From contig DDBE01000209.1 of the NCBI GenBank assembly GCA_002332715.1, forward strand, positions 2,955 through 9,608: 6,654 nucleotides of DNA, read 5' to 3'. This document shows positions 1-6,654 of the stretch, piece by piece. The notes beneath the pieces are model-generated. The model searched no databases. It saw nothing but the letters and a program-made list of their open reading frames with translations, and was not told where the DNA came from. Position numbers and translations under genes: made by a program. This DNA is from Flavobacteriales bacterium UBA2040 (GTDB lineage: Bacteria > Bacteroidota > Bacteroidia > Flavobacteriales_D > Crocinitomicaceae). Numbering within the stretch: the first letter of the stretch is position 1; each line of letters begins with the position of its first letter.

Positions 1-2180
1 AATCCATAAGATTCACCATCAACGTTCAATTTACCTTTGGTAACGTGTCCTAACAAAGTGCAGTTCACACTTTTATCCAAAATATACTCGATGAAATCTT
101 CTTCGCTGTCTTCGTTTACAGTTACCACTGCTCTTCCCTGACCTTCTCCGAATAGGAAGGCATCCAGGCGAATTTCTTCATCCGACTCTACATCGAACCC
201 TAACTCACCAGGTGCAGCCATTTCAAATAAAGTGATGAACAATCCACCGTCTGCGACATCATGCACAGCATTAACTAATTCTTCTTGAATCAATCCACTA
301 ATCATTCCGTGTAAAGCGAACTCTTTTTCCAAATCGAAGTATGGAGCAGGAGATTCTTTCACACCGTGATAACTTGCCAAATATTCTGAAGAAGAAATAT
401 CATTTTTGTAATCACCCAAAAGAAAAATCAAATCGCCTTTATCTTTGAAGTTAAGTGACATTACCTTGTCTTTGTCCTCTAACAATCCAATCATTCCGAT
501 AGTCGGCGTTGGAAATACAGGTACTTCAACTCCGTCAATTGAAGTTTGGTTATAAAATGAAACATTTCCTCCAGTAACTGGCGTTCCAAATTTCAAACAT
601 GCAGTAGACATTCCTTTGATTGCCCCTACGAATTGCCAGTAGCTTTCTGGATTGTATGGATTTCCAAAATTCAAACAGTTTGTTATTGCAGATGGAGCTC
701 CACCTGAACATACAATGTTTCTTGCCGCTTCAGAAACAGCAATCATTGTCCCTACTTCTGGATCAGCATTCACATATCGTGAATTACAATCCACCGTCAT
801 AGCCAAAGCTTTGTTTGTTCCTTTAATGTTAACAACTGCTGCATCCGACGGGCGATTAGTCGTCATCGATCGTGTGCCTACCATTGAATCATATTGCTCA
901 TACACCCAACGTTTTGACGCAATATTCGGGTGTCCAAGTAAGGCTTTCGCCACTGTAACCATATCCGTTGGTTCTTGAACTTGATCGATATTAAATTTCT
1001 TGTATTCTTGATAATATGCGGGCTCAGAATATTCTCTTTTATAAACGGGAGCACCACCACCTAGTACTAGTGATTCTGCAGGAACATCTCCAACCAATTC
1101 GCCATTCATAAAATAACGAACTCGTTCAGATTCAGTAACTATACCAATTTCTTCAGCATGTAAATCCCATTTATCAAAAATGCGTTTTACAACTGCCTCT
1201 TCGCCTTTATTTACTACCACCAACATCCGTTCTTGTGATTCTGACAAAAGGATTTCGTAAGGCAACATATTCTCTTGACGTGTCGGCACTTTGTCCAAAT
1301 GAACGTCCATTCCAACATTTCCACCAGCACTCATTTCACATGATGAACAAGTAATTCCTGCTGCACCCATGTCTTGCATCCCAGCAACAGCATCGGTTGT
1401 CAATAATTCCATAGTTGCTTCAAGAAGTAACTTCTCCATAAATGGATCACCAACTTGAACGGATGGTAAATCGTCTGCCGATTCTGCTGTAATATCTTTT
1501 GAGGCGAAAGCCGCTCCTGCAATTCCATCTTTTCCTGTCGATGAACCAACAATAAAAACTGGATTTCCTGGACCTTTTGATTTCGCCGAAATAATCTTTT
1601 TTGAATCGATGAGACCTGCTGAAAAAGCATTTACCAATGGATTCGTATTGTAGGAATCATCGAAGAATACTTCTCCTCCAACGATTGGAATACCGAAAGC
1701 ATTTCCGTAATCACCAATCCCTTTTACAACACCTTTCACCAACCATTTTGTACGGTCTCTTTCGATGTTTCCGAAACGAAGTGAATTCAATTGAGCAATC
1801 GGGCGAGTACCCATTGTGAAGATATCACGGTTGATACCTCCTACTCCAGTTGCCGCTCCTTGATATGGCTCCAAAGCACTTGGGTGATTATGTGATTCTA
1901 TTTTAAAAGCACAGCCCAAACCATCTCCAATATCCACTAAACCTGCGTTTTCCTCACCGGCTTTCACTAGCATGTGCGGACCGTCTTTCGGTAATTTTTT
2001 CAACCAATGAATGGAGTTTTTGTATGAACAATGCTCTGACCACATCACTGAATAAACAGCTGTTTCAGTGAAGTTTGGGATTCTTCCCAATATCTTTATT
2101 ATTTCGCCAAATTCTTCTGGACGAAGTCCCAATTCAACTGCTTGTTCTAATGTAGCTTCTGTTTGCAAAGTGCTTTCCAT
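1..2180 (-). CDS. purL: Phosphoribosylformylglycinamidine synthase, small-type PurL (3' end cut by window edge)
   Basis: The enzyme makes FGAM from FGAR, ATP and ammonia, the fourth step of de novo purine synthesis, in the cytoplasm. Translating the minus strand from ATG 2180-2178 gives 726 uninterrupted codons running off the left edge. Motifs in order: SEHCSYK (48-54, with the conserved His50), SHNHPS (96-101), [12 protein letters not shown] (209-220), MQDMGAAG (268-275), LSESQERM (312-319), PSDAA (444-448), TGGN (536-539) and HDVADGGL (640-647). These are the two repeated AIRS-type ATP-binding and C-terminal halves of PurL. Small PurL proteins are about 740 residues, so only about 15 are missing. 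There is no room for the N-terminal PurS-like or C-terminal glutaminase parts of large PurL, so separate PurS and PurQ are inferred to be encoded elsewhere. The start follows a TAnnTTTG promoter by about 20 bases and no earlier start competes. Confidence 0.97.
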   Translation of the reverse strand, partial: MESTLQTEATLEQAVELGLRPEEFGEIIKILGRIPNFTETAVYSVMWSEHCSYKNSIHWLKKLPKDGPHMLVKAGEENAGLVDIGDGLGCAFKIESHNHPSALEPYQGAATGVGGINRDIFTMGTRPIAQLNSLRFGNIERDRTKWLVKGVVKGIGDYGNAFGIPIVGGEVFFDDSYNTNPLVNAFSAGLIDSKKIISAKSKGPGNPVFIVGSSTGKDGIAGAAFASKDITAESADDLPSVQVGDPFMEKLLLEATMELLTTDAVAGMQDMGAAGITCSSCEMSAGGNVGMDVHLDKVPTRQENMLPYEILLSESQERMLVVVNKGEEAVVKRIFDKWDLHAEEIGIVTESERVRYFMNGELVGDVPAESLVLGGGAPVYKREYSEPAYYQEYKKFNIDQVQEPTDMVTVAKALLGHPNIASKRWVYEQYDSMVGTRSMTTNRPSDAAVVNIKGTNKALAMTVDCNSRYVNADPEVGTMIAVSEAARNIVCSGGAPSAITNCLNFGNPYNPESYWQFVGAIKGMSTACLKFGTPVTGGNVSFYNQTSIDGVEVPVFPTPTIGMIGLLEDKDKVMSLNFKDKGDLIFLLGDYKNDISSSEYLASYHGVKESPAPYFDLEKEFALHGMISGLIQEELVNAVHDVADGGLFITLFEMAAPGELGFDVESDEEIRLDAFLFGEGQGRAVVTVNEDSEEDFIEYILDKSVNCTLLGHVTKGKLNVDGESYG

Positions 2181-2201
2181 ATATACCTTTGTATTGAATT
2201 G

Positions 2202-2209
2202 CAAAATTA
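2202..2209 (-). promoter_or_regulatory. Probable purL promoter, -7 element TAATTTTG
   Basis: Read on the minus strand, this is TAATTTTG, an exact match to the Bacteroidota -7 consensus TAnnTTTG. It ends 21 bases before the purL ATG, which predicts a leader of roughly 15 bases. I see no good TTG-type -33 element 19-21 bases upstream, so the call rests on the -7 match and its position. No purine-responsive riboswitch could fit in so short a leader. Confidence 0.6.
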
Positions 2210-2352
2210 ATCAAATTATTCGTGATGGCGGGGTGTTCTATTCACTATAAGGGCAAGTTTTTCACATATTAATTGGCAAATTTTCAACATTAAGTAAATG
2301 AGGTATTAAGAAAATTAGTGTCTTTTGTGCATAACATACTTAGATTATTATT

Positions 2353-2370
2353 CTTATCACCCTTATCACC
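2353..2370. repeat. Two perfect tandem copies of a 9-bp unit (CTTATCACC)
   Basis: CTTATCACC occurs at 2353-2361 and again at 2362-2370 with no mismatch. It lies in the 295-base divergent gap between purL and lpdA, about 70 bases upstream of the lpdA -7 element. Tandem half-sites one helical turn apart (9 bp is close) can be binding sites for a regulator, but nothing here identifies one. Apart from this repeat and the two promoters, I see no gene or structure in the gap. Confidence 0.5.
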
Positions 2371-2416
2371 TTAATTTCTCAATGTTATCGTATATCCAAA
2401 GCAATCAAACAAAACA

Positions 2417-2448
2417 CCTGTTATTTTTCAAATCTTTCCTTAACTTTG
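2417..2448 (+). promoter_or_regulatory. Probable lpdA promoter, -7 element TAACTTTG
   Basis: TAACTTTG at 2441-2448 matches the Bacteroidota -7 consensus TAnnTTTG exactly. A partial -33 element, CCTG at 2417-2420, lies 20 bases upstream, the usual spacing, though only its TG agrees with TTTG. Transcription would start near 2455, about 20 bases before the lpdA ATG. This position decides the lpdA start, because an in-frame TTG codon at 2446 lies inside the -7 element. Confidence 0.7.
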
Positions 2449-2475
2449 CTCCTCAAAATTGATACAAGAAATACT

Positions 2476-3867
2476 ATGAATTACGATATTATTGTTGTTG
2501 GAAGTGGACCTGGAGGATACGTTACGGCTATCCGTGCATCTCAATTGGGTTTGAAAACGGCCGTTGTTGAAAAAGAAAACTTGGGTGGAGTTTGTTTGAA
2601 TTGGGGATGTATCCCAACGAAAGCTCTATTGAAAAGCGCCAATGTTTTTGAATACATTAATCATGCAGCTGACTATGGAATTTCTGTGAAAGATGCAAAA
2701 GTTGATTTCGACGGAATGGTTTCTCGTAGCCGTGGTGTTGCTGACGGAATGAGCAAAGGTGTTCAATTCTTAATGAAGAAAAACAAGATCGATGTTCTTA
2801 TGGGAACAGGCGTTGTTCAAAAAGGAAAGAAGGTTTCTGTTACGGATGCTGACGGAAAAACAACTGAATATACTGCAGACAAAGGATTGATTATTGCTAC
2901 TGGTGCGAGAAGTCGTCAATTGCAGAATCTTACTCAAGATGGTAAAAAGATTATTGGTTACCGTGAAGCTATGACAATGAAAACACAACCGAAGAAAATG
3001 GTTGTTGTTGGTTCTGGAGCAATTGGTGTTGAGTTTGCTTATTTCTATAATTCAATAGGAACGGAAGTTACTGTTGTTGAATACATGGACCGAATCGTTC
3101 CTGTTGAAGACACAGAAGTTTCAAAACAATTGGAAAAATCTTTCAAAAAATCAGGAATTTCTGTCATGACAAGTTCATCTGTTGAAAGTGTTGATGCGTC
3201 AGGAAAAGGATGTAAAGTGAAAGTGAAAACATCGAAAGGTGAAGAAACTATCGAATGTGATATCGTTCTTTCCGCGGTTGGAATTGAAGCAAATATTTCA
3301 AACATTGGATTGGAAGATGTTGGAATCGTTACAGATAAGGGAAGAATCTTAGTAAATGATTTTTACCAAACTAATATCCCAGGATATTACGCAATTGGTG
3401 ATGTTATTCCAGGTCCAGCATTGGCTCACGTCGCTTCCGCAGAAGGAATTATTTGTGTTGAAAAAATCGCTGGAACAAATCCAGATACATTGGATTACGG
3501 AAATATCCCAGGATGCACCTACTCTTCTCCTGAAATTTCTTCTGTTGGTATGACAGAAGATCAAGCAAAGGAAAAAGGATTGAAAATTAAAATTGGTAAA
3601 TTCCCTTTCTCTGCTTCAGGTAAAGCAAGTGCGGCTGGAGCGAAAGATGGTTTTGTGAAATTGATTTTCGACGAACAATACGGAGAATTACTTGGAGCAC
3701 ACATGATTGGTGCTAACGTTACAGAATTGATTGCCGAAATTGTTGCTATCCGTAAATTGGAAACAACAGGACACGAATTGATTAAAACAGTTCATCCTCA
3801 CCCAACAATGTCTGAAGCTATTATGGAAGCAGCAGCAGCGGCGTATGGTGAAGTAATTCACTTATAG
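2476..3867 (+). CDS. lpdA: Dihydrolipoyl dehydrogenase (E3)
   Basis: This FAD flavoprotein reoxidises dihydrolipoyl groups with NAD+. It is the E3 subunit of the pyruvate and 2-oxoglutarate dehydrogenase complexes, the branched-chain complex and glycine cleavage. The 463-residue protein is full length for the family. It shows the FAD-binding GSGPGG (9-14), the redox disulfide Cys40/Cys45 in GGVCLNWGCIPTK, the NAD-binding GSGAIG (179-184) with an acidic residue ending the next strand (VVEY), the second FAD motif AIGD (306-309), and the C-terminal dimer-interface motif HPHPTMSE (440-447) with catalytic His442 and Glu447. The intact CxxxxC and HxHPT motifs favour Lpd over mercuric or glutathione reductase. 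An in-frame TTG would add ten residues, but it lies in the promoter, so ATG 2476 is chosen. No E1 or E2 gene adjoins; with its own promoter and terminator it appears monocistronic, so which complex it serves cannot be told. Confidence 0.97.
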   Translation: MNYDIIVVGSGPGGYVTAIRASQLGLKTAVVEKENLGGVCLNWGCIPTKALLKSANVFEYINHAADYGISVKDAKVDFDGMVSRSRGVADGMSKGVQFLMKKNKIDVLMGTGVVQKGKKVSVTDADGKTTEYTADKGLIIATGARSRQLQNLTQDGKKIIGYREAMTMKTQPKKMVVVGSGAIGVEFAYFYNSIGTEVTVVEYMDRIVPVEDTEVSKQLEKSFKKSGISVMTSSSVESVDASGKGCKVKVKTSKGEETIECDIVLSAVGIEANISNIGLEDVGIVTDKGRILVNDFYQTNIPGYYAIGDVIPGPALAHVASAEGIICVEKIAGTNPDTLDYGNIPGCTYSSPEISSVGMTEDQAKEKGLKIKIGKFPFSASGKASAAGAKDGFVKLIFDEQYGELLGAHMIGANVTELIAEIVAIRKLETTGHELIKTVHPHPTMSEAIMEAAAAAYGEVIHL

Positions 3868-3885
3868 AAAAAGTAAAACAAATTT

Positions 3886-3920
3886 AAAACCGAGTTTCTT
3901 AATGTTACTCGGTTTTTTTT
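3886..3920 (+). terminator. Intrinsic terminator of lpdA
   Basis: AAAACCGAGT (3886-3895) pairs perfectly with ACTCGGTTTT (3907-3916) around an 11-base loop, and an eight-T run fills 3913-3920. It begins 19 bases after the lpdA stop. The A-run on the 5' side could also give weak termination on the minus strand, but no gene reads towards it from that side nearby. Confidence 0.92.
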
Positions 3921-3982
3921 GAAAAATGAACCATAAAAAAATTGGATGAACACCCATTAATCGAATCAATCGACAATGATGC

Positions 3983-4005
3983 ACTAACCTGCTAAAAAGG
4001 TTAGT
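3983..4005. repeat. Isolated 8-bp inverted repeat
   Basis: ACTAACCT (3983-3990) and AGGTTAGT (3998-4005) are perfect reverse complements around a 7-base loop. No T-run follows on the plus strand (AATAC comes next) and only a short mixed stretch flanks it on the other, so it does not look like a terminator. It could be an operator-like dyad or a piece of structured RNA; its position about 250 bases before the next start makes direct control of that gene doubtful. Confidence 0.45.
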
Positions 4006-4186
4006 AATACAACACCTTATTTCAGTTTAGACTTATAAACGACATGAAAATCATTTCCTCTGGAAAAATTATTTCGAGATTTGATATGGCGCGTGTTTTT
4101 GCTTTATAAGCCTTTGACTTATCGCTTGTTGCAGTGGTGAAATAAAATTTCGCTGACAAAAAAAGTGAAATTTTCAACCATTGTAA

Positions 4187-4219
4187 CTTGATGAATGTTA
4201 GATGGTTTGTTACTTTTTG
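4187..4219 (+). promoter_or_regulatory. Possible promoter of the vWA gene
   Basis: TACTTTTTG (4211-4219) resembles the Bacteroidota -7 consensus TAnnTTTG but has one extra T. CTTG at 4187-4190 sits exactly 20 bases upstream as a -33 element. Transcription would start near 4226, so the upstream ATG at 4202 would not be in the mRNA, while ATG 4253 would have a leader of about 27 bases. A rival, TAACTTG at 4184-4190, lacks one T and has no -33 partner. Confidence 0.4.
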
Positions 4220-4226
4220 GATCTTA

Positions 4227-4247
4227 GTCGTTATGCATCTAAACGAC
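4227..4247 (+). promoter_or_regulatory. Small hairpin in the leader of the vWA gene
   Basis: GTCGTT (4227-4232) pairs with AACGAC (4242-4247) around a 9-base loop containing the palindrome ATGCAT. It ends only five bases before ATG 4253, where a ribosome would load. It could temper translation, but a 6-bp stem is weak and may be chance. Confidence 0.3.
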
Positions 4248-4252
4248 CAATT

Positions 4253-5785
4253 ATGAAGGCAAACCTACTTCCAGCAAAACGAATATTTCGCTACTCTTTA
4301 TTCGCTTCGCTATTCTTTTCTAGCACATTTTTGTGGAGTCAAGATGGCAAAACAAACGTCAGTATTGAATTGAAAAACATCGCAGGTGGAATTTACACCA
4401 ACAAGGAGGTTGTCTTTACGAAAATTGGCGAAACGGATAATGTTTCAAGTAAGAGTGACTTCAAGGGAATTGCAATAGCTACTTTGGATTGTGGCAGTCG
4501 GTACGAAGTGAACATCGAAAATCACACACGTAAACAGGAAATTAGAACGCCGGAACGAGCAGGAATGACAGCAATGTTTACCTACACCTATAGTCATGAC
4601 ATGGCTGCTTCAGATGAAATATTTGCTATGTCCGACATGCAAAAAGCAGCATTAGAATCGGAAATTAAACTTTTACCCGATACCACTTTCGTGAAAAATT
4701 CGATTATGATCCGACCACGAAACATCACGAATTACACCGCTTTTAAATTTGAAGTAAAAAGTTTAGACTACACCTCTTTAGTCGACGAAACCGTTATTTT
4801 CACTGGTAAAAACAGAAATAAATCTTTCAAGGGAGCAACGAACGAGCGGGGAATTTTGATAGTTTATCTTCCCAAAGGAGATGAATACAGTATCAACTTC
4901 TTATACAATAAAAACTTTGCCATGAAGGACATTCCATTTAGCAAAGGAACATCACAGGCTTCTTCAAATATCCAGTACATCGGAACCAAAGAAATACTTC
5001 GTCGAAAAAAAATAGAAGAAGATAGAATTAAAGCCATCGAAGAACGATTAGCCAAAGAAAAAAAGGAATTCGAAGATTGGTGTAAAAAAGAAAAAATCTC
5101 TTTTGAGGAAGGTCACAAAAGAAGACTCGAAGCTTCGATGCGAAATGTGGGGACAACCGATTTAGTGGTGGATAAAGTTCTTAGTCGAAACAATTGGTCT
5201 CAGAAACTAATCGTTTGCGATGTTACCGGAAGCATGAATCCATATGTTCAGCAGCTTTTAACGTGGTATCAACTCAATATTTCAAAAGAGAAGAATCTTC
5301 AATTCGTGTTTTTCAATGATGGTGACAACAAAAGTACGAGCGAGAAAAAAATCGGCATGACTGGAGGAATTTATTACCAAAACAAACCAACCATTGAGGA
5401 ATTGGTCAACAAGGTGAGTTTCGTTCAAGGCAAAGGCGGTGGTGGTGACGGTCCGGAAAATAATATGGAAGCACTCATTAAAGGTGTGAGTCTGGCCAAT
5501 CTATACAAAGAATTAGTAATGGTAGCGGATAATCACGCACCAGTCAAAGATTTGGAATTATTGACCAGCTTTTCCAAACCAGTTCACATCATTTTATGCG
5601 GAGCTTCTGGTGGTTTCATACACCCAGATTATTTACAGATTGCCTGGAAAACCAAAGGGAGTATTCATACCATCGAAGAAGATATTGTTAAAATTGCTTC
5701 CATGTTGGAAGGAGAAACCATTCAAATCATGGGTCGTAAATTCAAGATTATGGGTGGGGAATTTGTTCAGATAAGCGGAATATAA
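4253..5785 (+). CDS. Exported von Willebrand factor A domain protein of unknown function
   Basis: The 510-residue product has no recognised gene name. Residues 1-29 form a signal peptide: basic K2, K9, R10 and R13, a hydrophobic stretch at 14-28, and likely cleavage at WS|Q. There is no lipobox cysteine and no evident type IX C-terminal sorting domain, so a periplasmic location is inferred. Two similar beta-rich segments follow (about 34-100 and 163-230; compare EVVFT at 52-56 with TVIFT at 180-184, each leading to a G-rich turn and a Y-x-[VI] strand), resembling Ig-like or CnaB-type folds. Residues 246-295 are highly charged Lys/Glu helix, probably coiled coil. The vWA domain spans about 315-485. 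Its MIDAS metal site is D323-x-T325-x-S327 in DVTGSM; GGGGDGPE (395-402) and VADN with D426 supply the later site residues. Such a site suggests metal-dependent protein binding; the partner is unknown. An in-frame ATG at 4202 would bury the signal peptide, so ATG 4253 is chosen. The gene stands alone. Confidence 0.85.
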   Translation: MKANLLPAKRIFRYSLFASLFFSSTFLWSQDGKTNVSIELKNIAGGIYTNKEVVFTKIGETDNVSSKSDFKGIAIATLDCGSRYEVNIENHTRKQEIRTPERAGMTAMFTYTYSHDMAASDEIFAMSDMQKAALESEIKLLPDTTFVKNSIMIRPRNITNYTAFKFEVKSLDYTSLVDETVIFTGKNRNKSFKGATNERGILIVYLPKGDEYSINFLYNKNFAMKDIPFSKGTSQASSNIQYIGTKEILRRKKIEEDRIKAIEERLAKEKKEFEDWCKKEKISFEEGHKRRLEASMRNVGTTDLVVDKVLSRNNWSQKLIVCDVTGSMNPYVQQLLTWYQLNISKEKNLQFVFFNDGDNKSTSEKKIGMTGGIYYQNKPTIEELVNKVSFVQGKGGGGDGPENNMEALIKGVSLANLYKELVMVADNHAPVKDLELLTSFSKPVHIILCGASGGFIHPDYLQIAWKTKGSIHTIEEDIVKIASMLEGETIQIMGRKFKIMGGEFVQISGI

Positions 5786-5833
5786 AAAATGACGGGGTGT
5801 CCCGATAACTATCGAGATTCACCCCGTCATTTT
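5784..5833. terminator. Bidirectional nested-hairpin terminator between convergent genes
   Basis: AAAATGACGGGGTG (5786-5799) pairs perfectly over 14 bp with CACCCCGTCATTTT (5820-5833). The loop holds a second, imperfect palindrome, TCCCGATAACTATCGAGA (5800-5817), with CGAT/ATCG pairing and one C/A mismatch. On the minus strand the stem is followed by six Ts (5789-5784), a good terminator for the methyltransferase gene. On the plus strand the T-run is four long, weaker but adequate for the vWA gene, whose stop codon (5783-5785) touches the element. Confidence 0.88.
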
Positions 5834-5849
5834 ACCAATTTTTAGTTAT

Positions 5850-6654
5850 CTATTTTTCTTTGAATTCCTCCTTCAAATTCCCATTGTCGTCATAGCGATC
5901 CTTTTTGGAACCTGCATAAATTTCGAACTTTCGGAAACTACATTCCAAATCTCCGTTGTACAAACGTAATTTTCGAGTCGGACGCAATCCTACATTCTTA
6001 AATCCTTCTTCACTCGCTGAGATTATCCAACAAGTGTATCCTTTCATTTCAGATTTCATCCAATCACCAAGAGCAGCGTACATTTCTGGAATTTCAGTTC
6101 CCATTCGCTCACCATAAGGCGGATTCGAAATCATGATTCCACTTTCTGATGGTTTCTTGGTATCGGCAAAATCGTCGTTTCCTACCTCGATAAATCGACC
6201 AATTGGCAAACCACGAAGATTTCTTTTTGCTTTCAACATCATTTCTGATGATATATCGCTTCCCGTTATTTTACACGGTAACTCGCTACATCTTTTATTC
6301 GCAGACTCATAAATTTCATCCCAAACTTCGGGTTGGAAGTTTTTAAAGTTCTTAAATGCATAGTGGTGTCGCTCAATGTTTGACGGAATATTTGCTGCCA
6401 TTAACCCAGCTTCGATCAAGATAGTTCCTGAACCACAAAATGGATCGTACAAATCTGTTTTTTTGTCCCAACCGGTCATACGAATCAAGCCAGCTGCAAC
6501 CACTTCGTTGATAGGTGCTTCGCCAATCGATTCTCTGTAACCACGCTGAAATAAAGGAAGTCCCGAAGAGTTAAGTGAAATTATACACTCGTTTTCTTGA
6601 ATATAAAGATCAAACATCACTTGGGGAGTTTTGACATTCACATCTGGTCTATCC
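5850..6654 (-). CDS. THUMP-type class I SAM-dependent rRNA methyltransferase, RlmL-like (5' end cut by window edge)
   Basis: 267 residues are visible. They begin in frame at the right edge with DRPDVNVKTP, which matches the end of the THUMP-containing N-terminal region of RlmL/YcbY-type enzymes. A GTG at 6641-6639 could be mistaken for the start, but it encodes the Val in RPDVNV and the frame stays open beyond it. The catalytic Rossmann domain has SAM-binding motif I DPFCGSGT (6446-6423) and motif IV NPPYGER (6125-6105), typical of methylation of exocyclic or ring nitrogens of bases. Between them come the RGYR segment upstream and an acidic motif II/III region (TGSDIS). By family, the target is inferred to be guanine N2 in 23S rRNA (position 2445 in E. 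coli). Bacteroidota relatives are about 380 residues, so roughly 115 N-terminal residues are missing, and there is no second RlmK-like methyltransferase domain. The C-terminal tail is Lys/Asp/Glu-rich. It converges on the vWA gene. Confidence 0.92.
   Translation of the reverse strand, partial: DRPDVNVKTPQVMFDLYIQENECIISLNSSGLPLFQRGYRESIGEAPINEVVAAGLIRMTGWDKKTDLYDPFCGSGTILIEAGLMAANIPSNIERHHYAFKNFKNFQPEVWDEIYESANKRCSELPCKITGSDISSEMMLKAKRNLRGLPIGRFIEVGNDDFADTKKPSESGIMISNPPYGERMGTEIPEMYAALGDWMKSEMKGYTCWIISASEEGFKNVGLRPTRKLRLYNGDLECSFRKFEIYAGSKKDRYDDNGNLKEEFKEK

Larger units (their letters stand above)
3921..4252. other. Intergenic region, 332 bases, no convincing gene
   Basis: This gap separates the lpdA terminator from the vWA gene. 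The only plus-strand reading frame with an ATG that I traced is a 21-codon frame at 4044-4109 with no recognisable product, ribosome site or promoter, and it is not called. The gap holds an 8-bp dyad (3983-4005), two copies of AATCGA nine bases apart (3959-3964 and 3968-3973), a GAAAT/ATTTC palindrome (4139-4151), a possible promoter (4187-4219) and a leader hairpin (4227-4247). I see no tRNA-like fold or insertion-sequence end. Confidence 0.6.

Noticed and set aside
652..978. 108-codon plus-strand frame inside purL
   Set aside because: It lies wholly opposite purL, whose minus-strand motifs are intact across it; the frame is a shadow of purL codons.
2222..2245. GGCGGGGTGTTC near the purL promoter resembling the GACGGGGTGTCC arm of the terminator at 5791-5802
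   Set aside because: Only about ten bases agree, and the pairing arm and inner palindrome are absent (just GTGA/TCAC could pair), so a second copy of the element cannot be supported.
3045..3305. 86-codon minus-strand frame inside lpdA
   Set aside because: It is antisense to well-conserved lpdA coding sequence and has no domain or promoter of its own.
4044..4109. Short plus-strand frame of 21 codons in the gap after lpdA
   Set aside because: It has no ribosome site, no promoter match and no recognisable product, and this length is expected by chance in AT-rich DNA.
4139..4151. GAAAT/ATTTC palindrome as a regulatory site
   Set aside because: Five base pairs of A/T-rich sequence with a 3-base loop are common by chance in this composition.
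6639..6641. GTG as the start of the methyltransferase gene
   Set aside because: The frame remains open to the window edge and reads DRPDV into it, matching the RlmL family. The GTG is an internal Val codon and the gene is truncated by the window.

Overview
The window is AT-rich DNA that looks like Bacteroidota, most likely Flavobacteriales. The evidence is threefold. Promoters match the Bacteroidota -7 consensus TAnnTTTG just upstream of two genes. Shine-Dalgarno sites are weak or absent and leaders are short. The proteins read like members of that phylum: a Lpd with the active-site form HPHPTMSE and an RlmL-type THUMP methyltransferase. The genus cannot be fixed from the sequence alone.

Layout: (1) 1-2180, minus strand, holds almost all of purL, the small-type FGAM synthase of purine synthesis; its last few codons lie beyond the left edge. 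(2) 2181-2475 is a divergent intergenic region with one promoter facing purL and one facing lpdA. (3) 2476-3867, plus strand, is a complete dihydrolipoyl dehydrogenase gene, closed by a strong intrinsic terminator at 3886-3920. (4) 3921-4252 is a 332-base gap with an isolated 8-bp dyad, a possible promoter and a leader hairpin, but no convincing gene. (5) 4253-5785, plus strand, encodes an exported protein of 510 residues with two related beta-type domains, a charged helical linker and a C-terminal von Willebrand A domain; its function is unknown. (6) 5784-5833 is a long nested hairpin that can end transcription in both directions between convergent genes. (7) 5850-6654, minus strand, is the C-terminal two-thirds of an RlmL-type 23S rRNA guanine-N2 methyltransferase, cut by the right edge.

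The genes do not form one pathway. purL (purines), lpdA (2-oxoacid dehydrogenases or glycine cleavage) and the rRNA methyltransferase are housekeeping genes, each apparently a separate transcription unit. The vWA protein is the only uncharacterised gene and the best candidate for new biology. I see no mobile element, CRISPR array, tRNA, rRNA or defence cluster.
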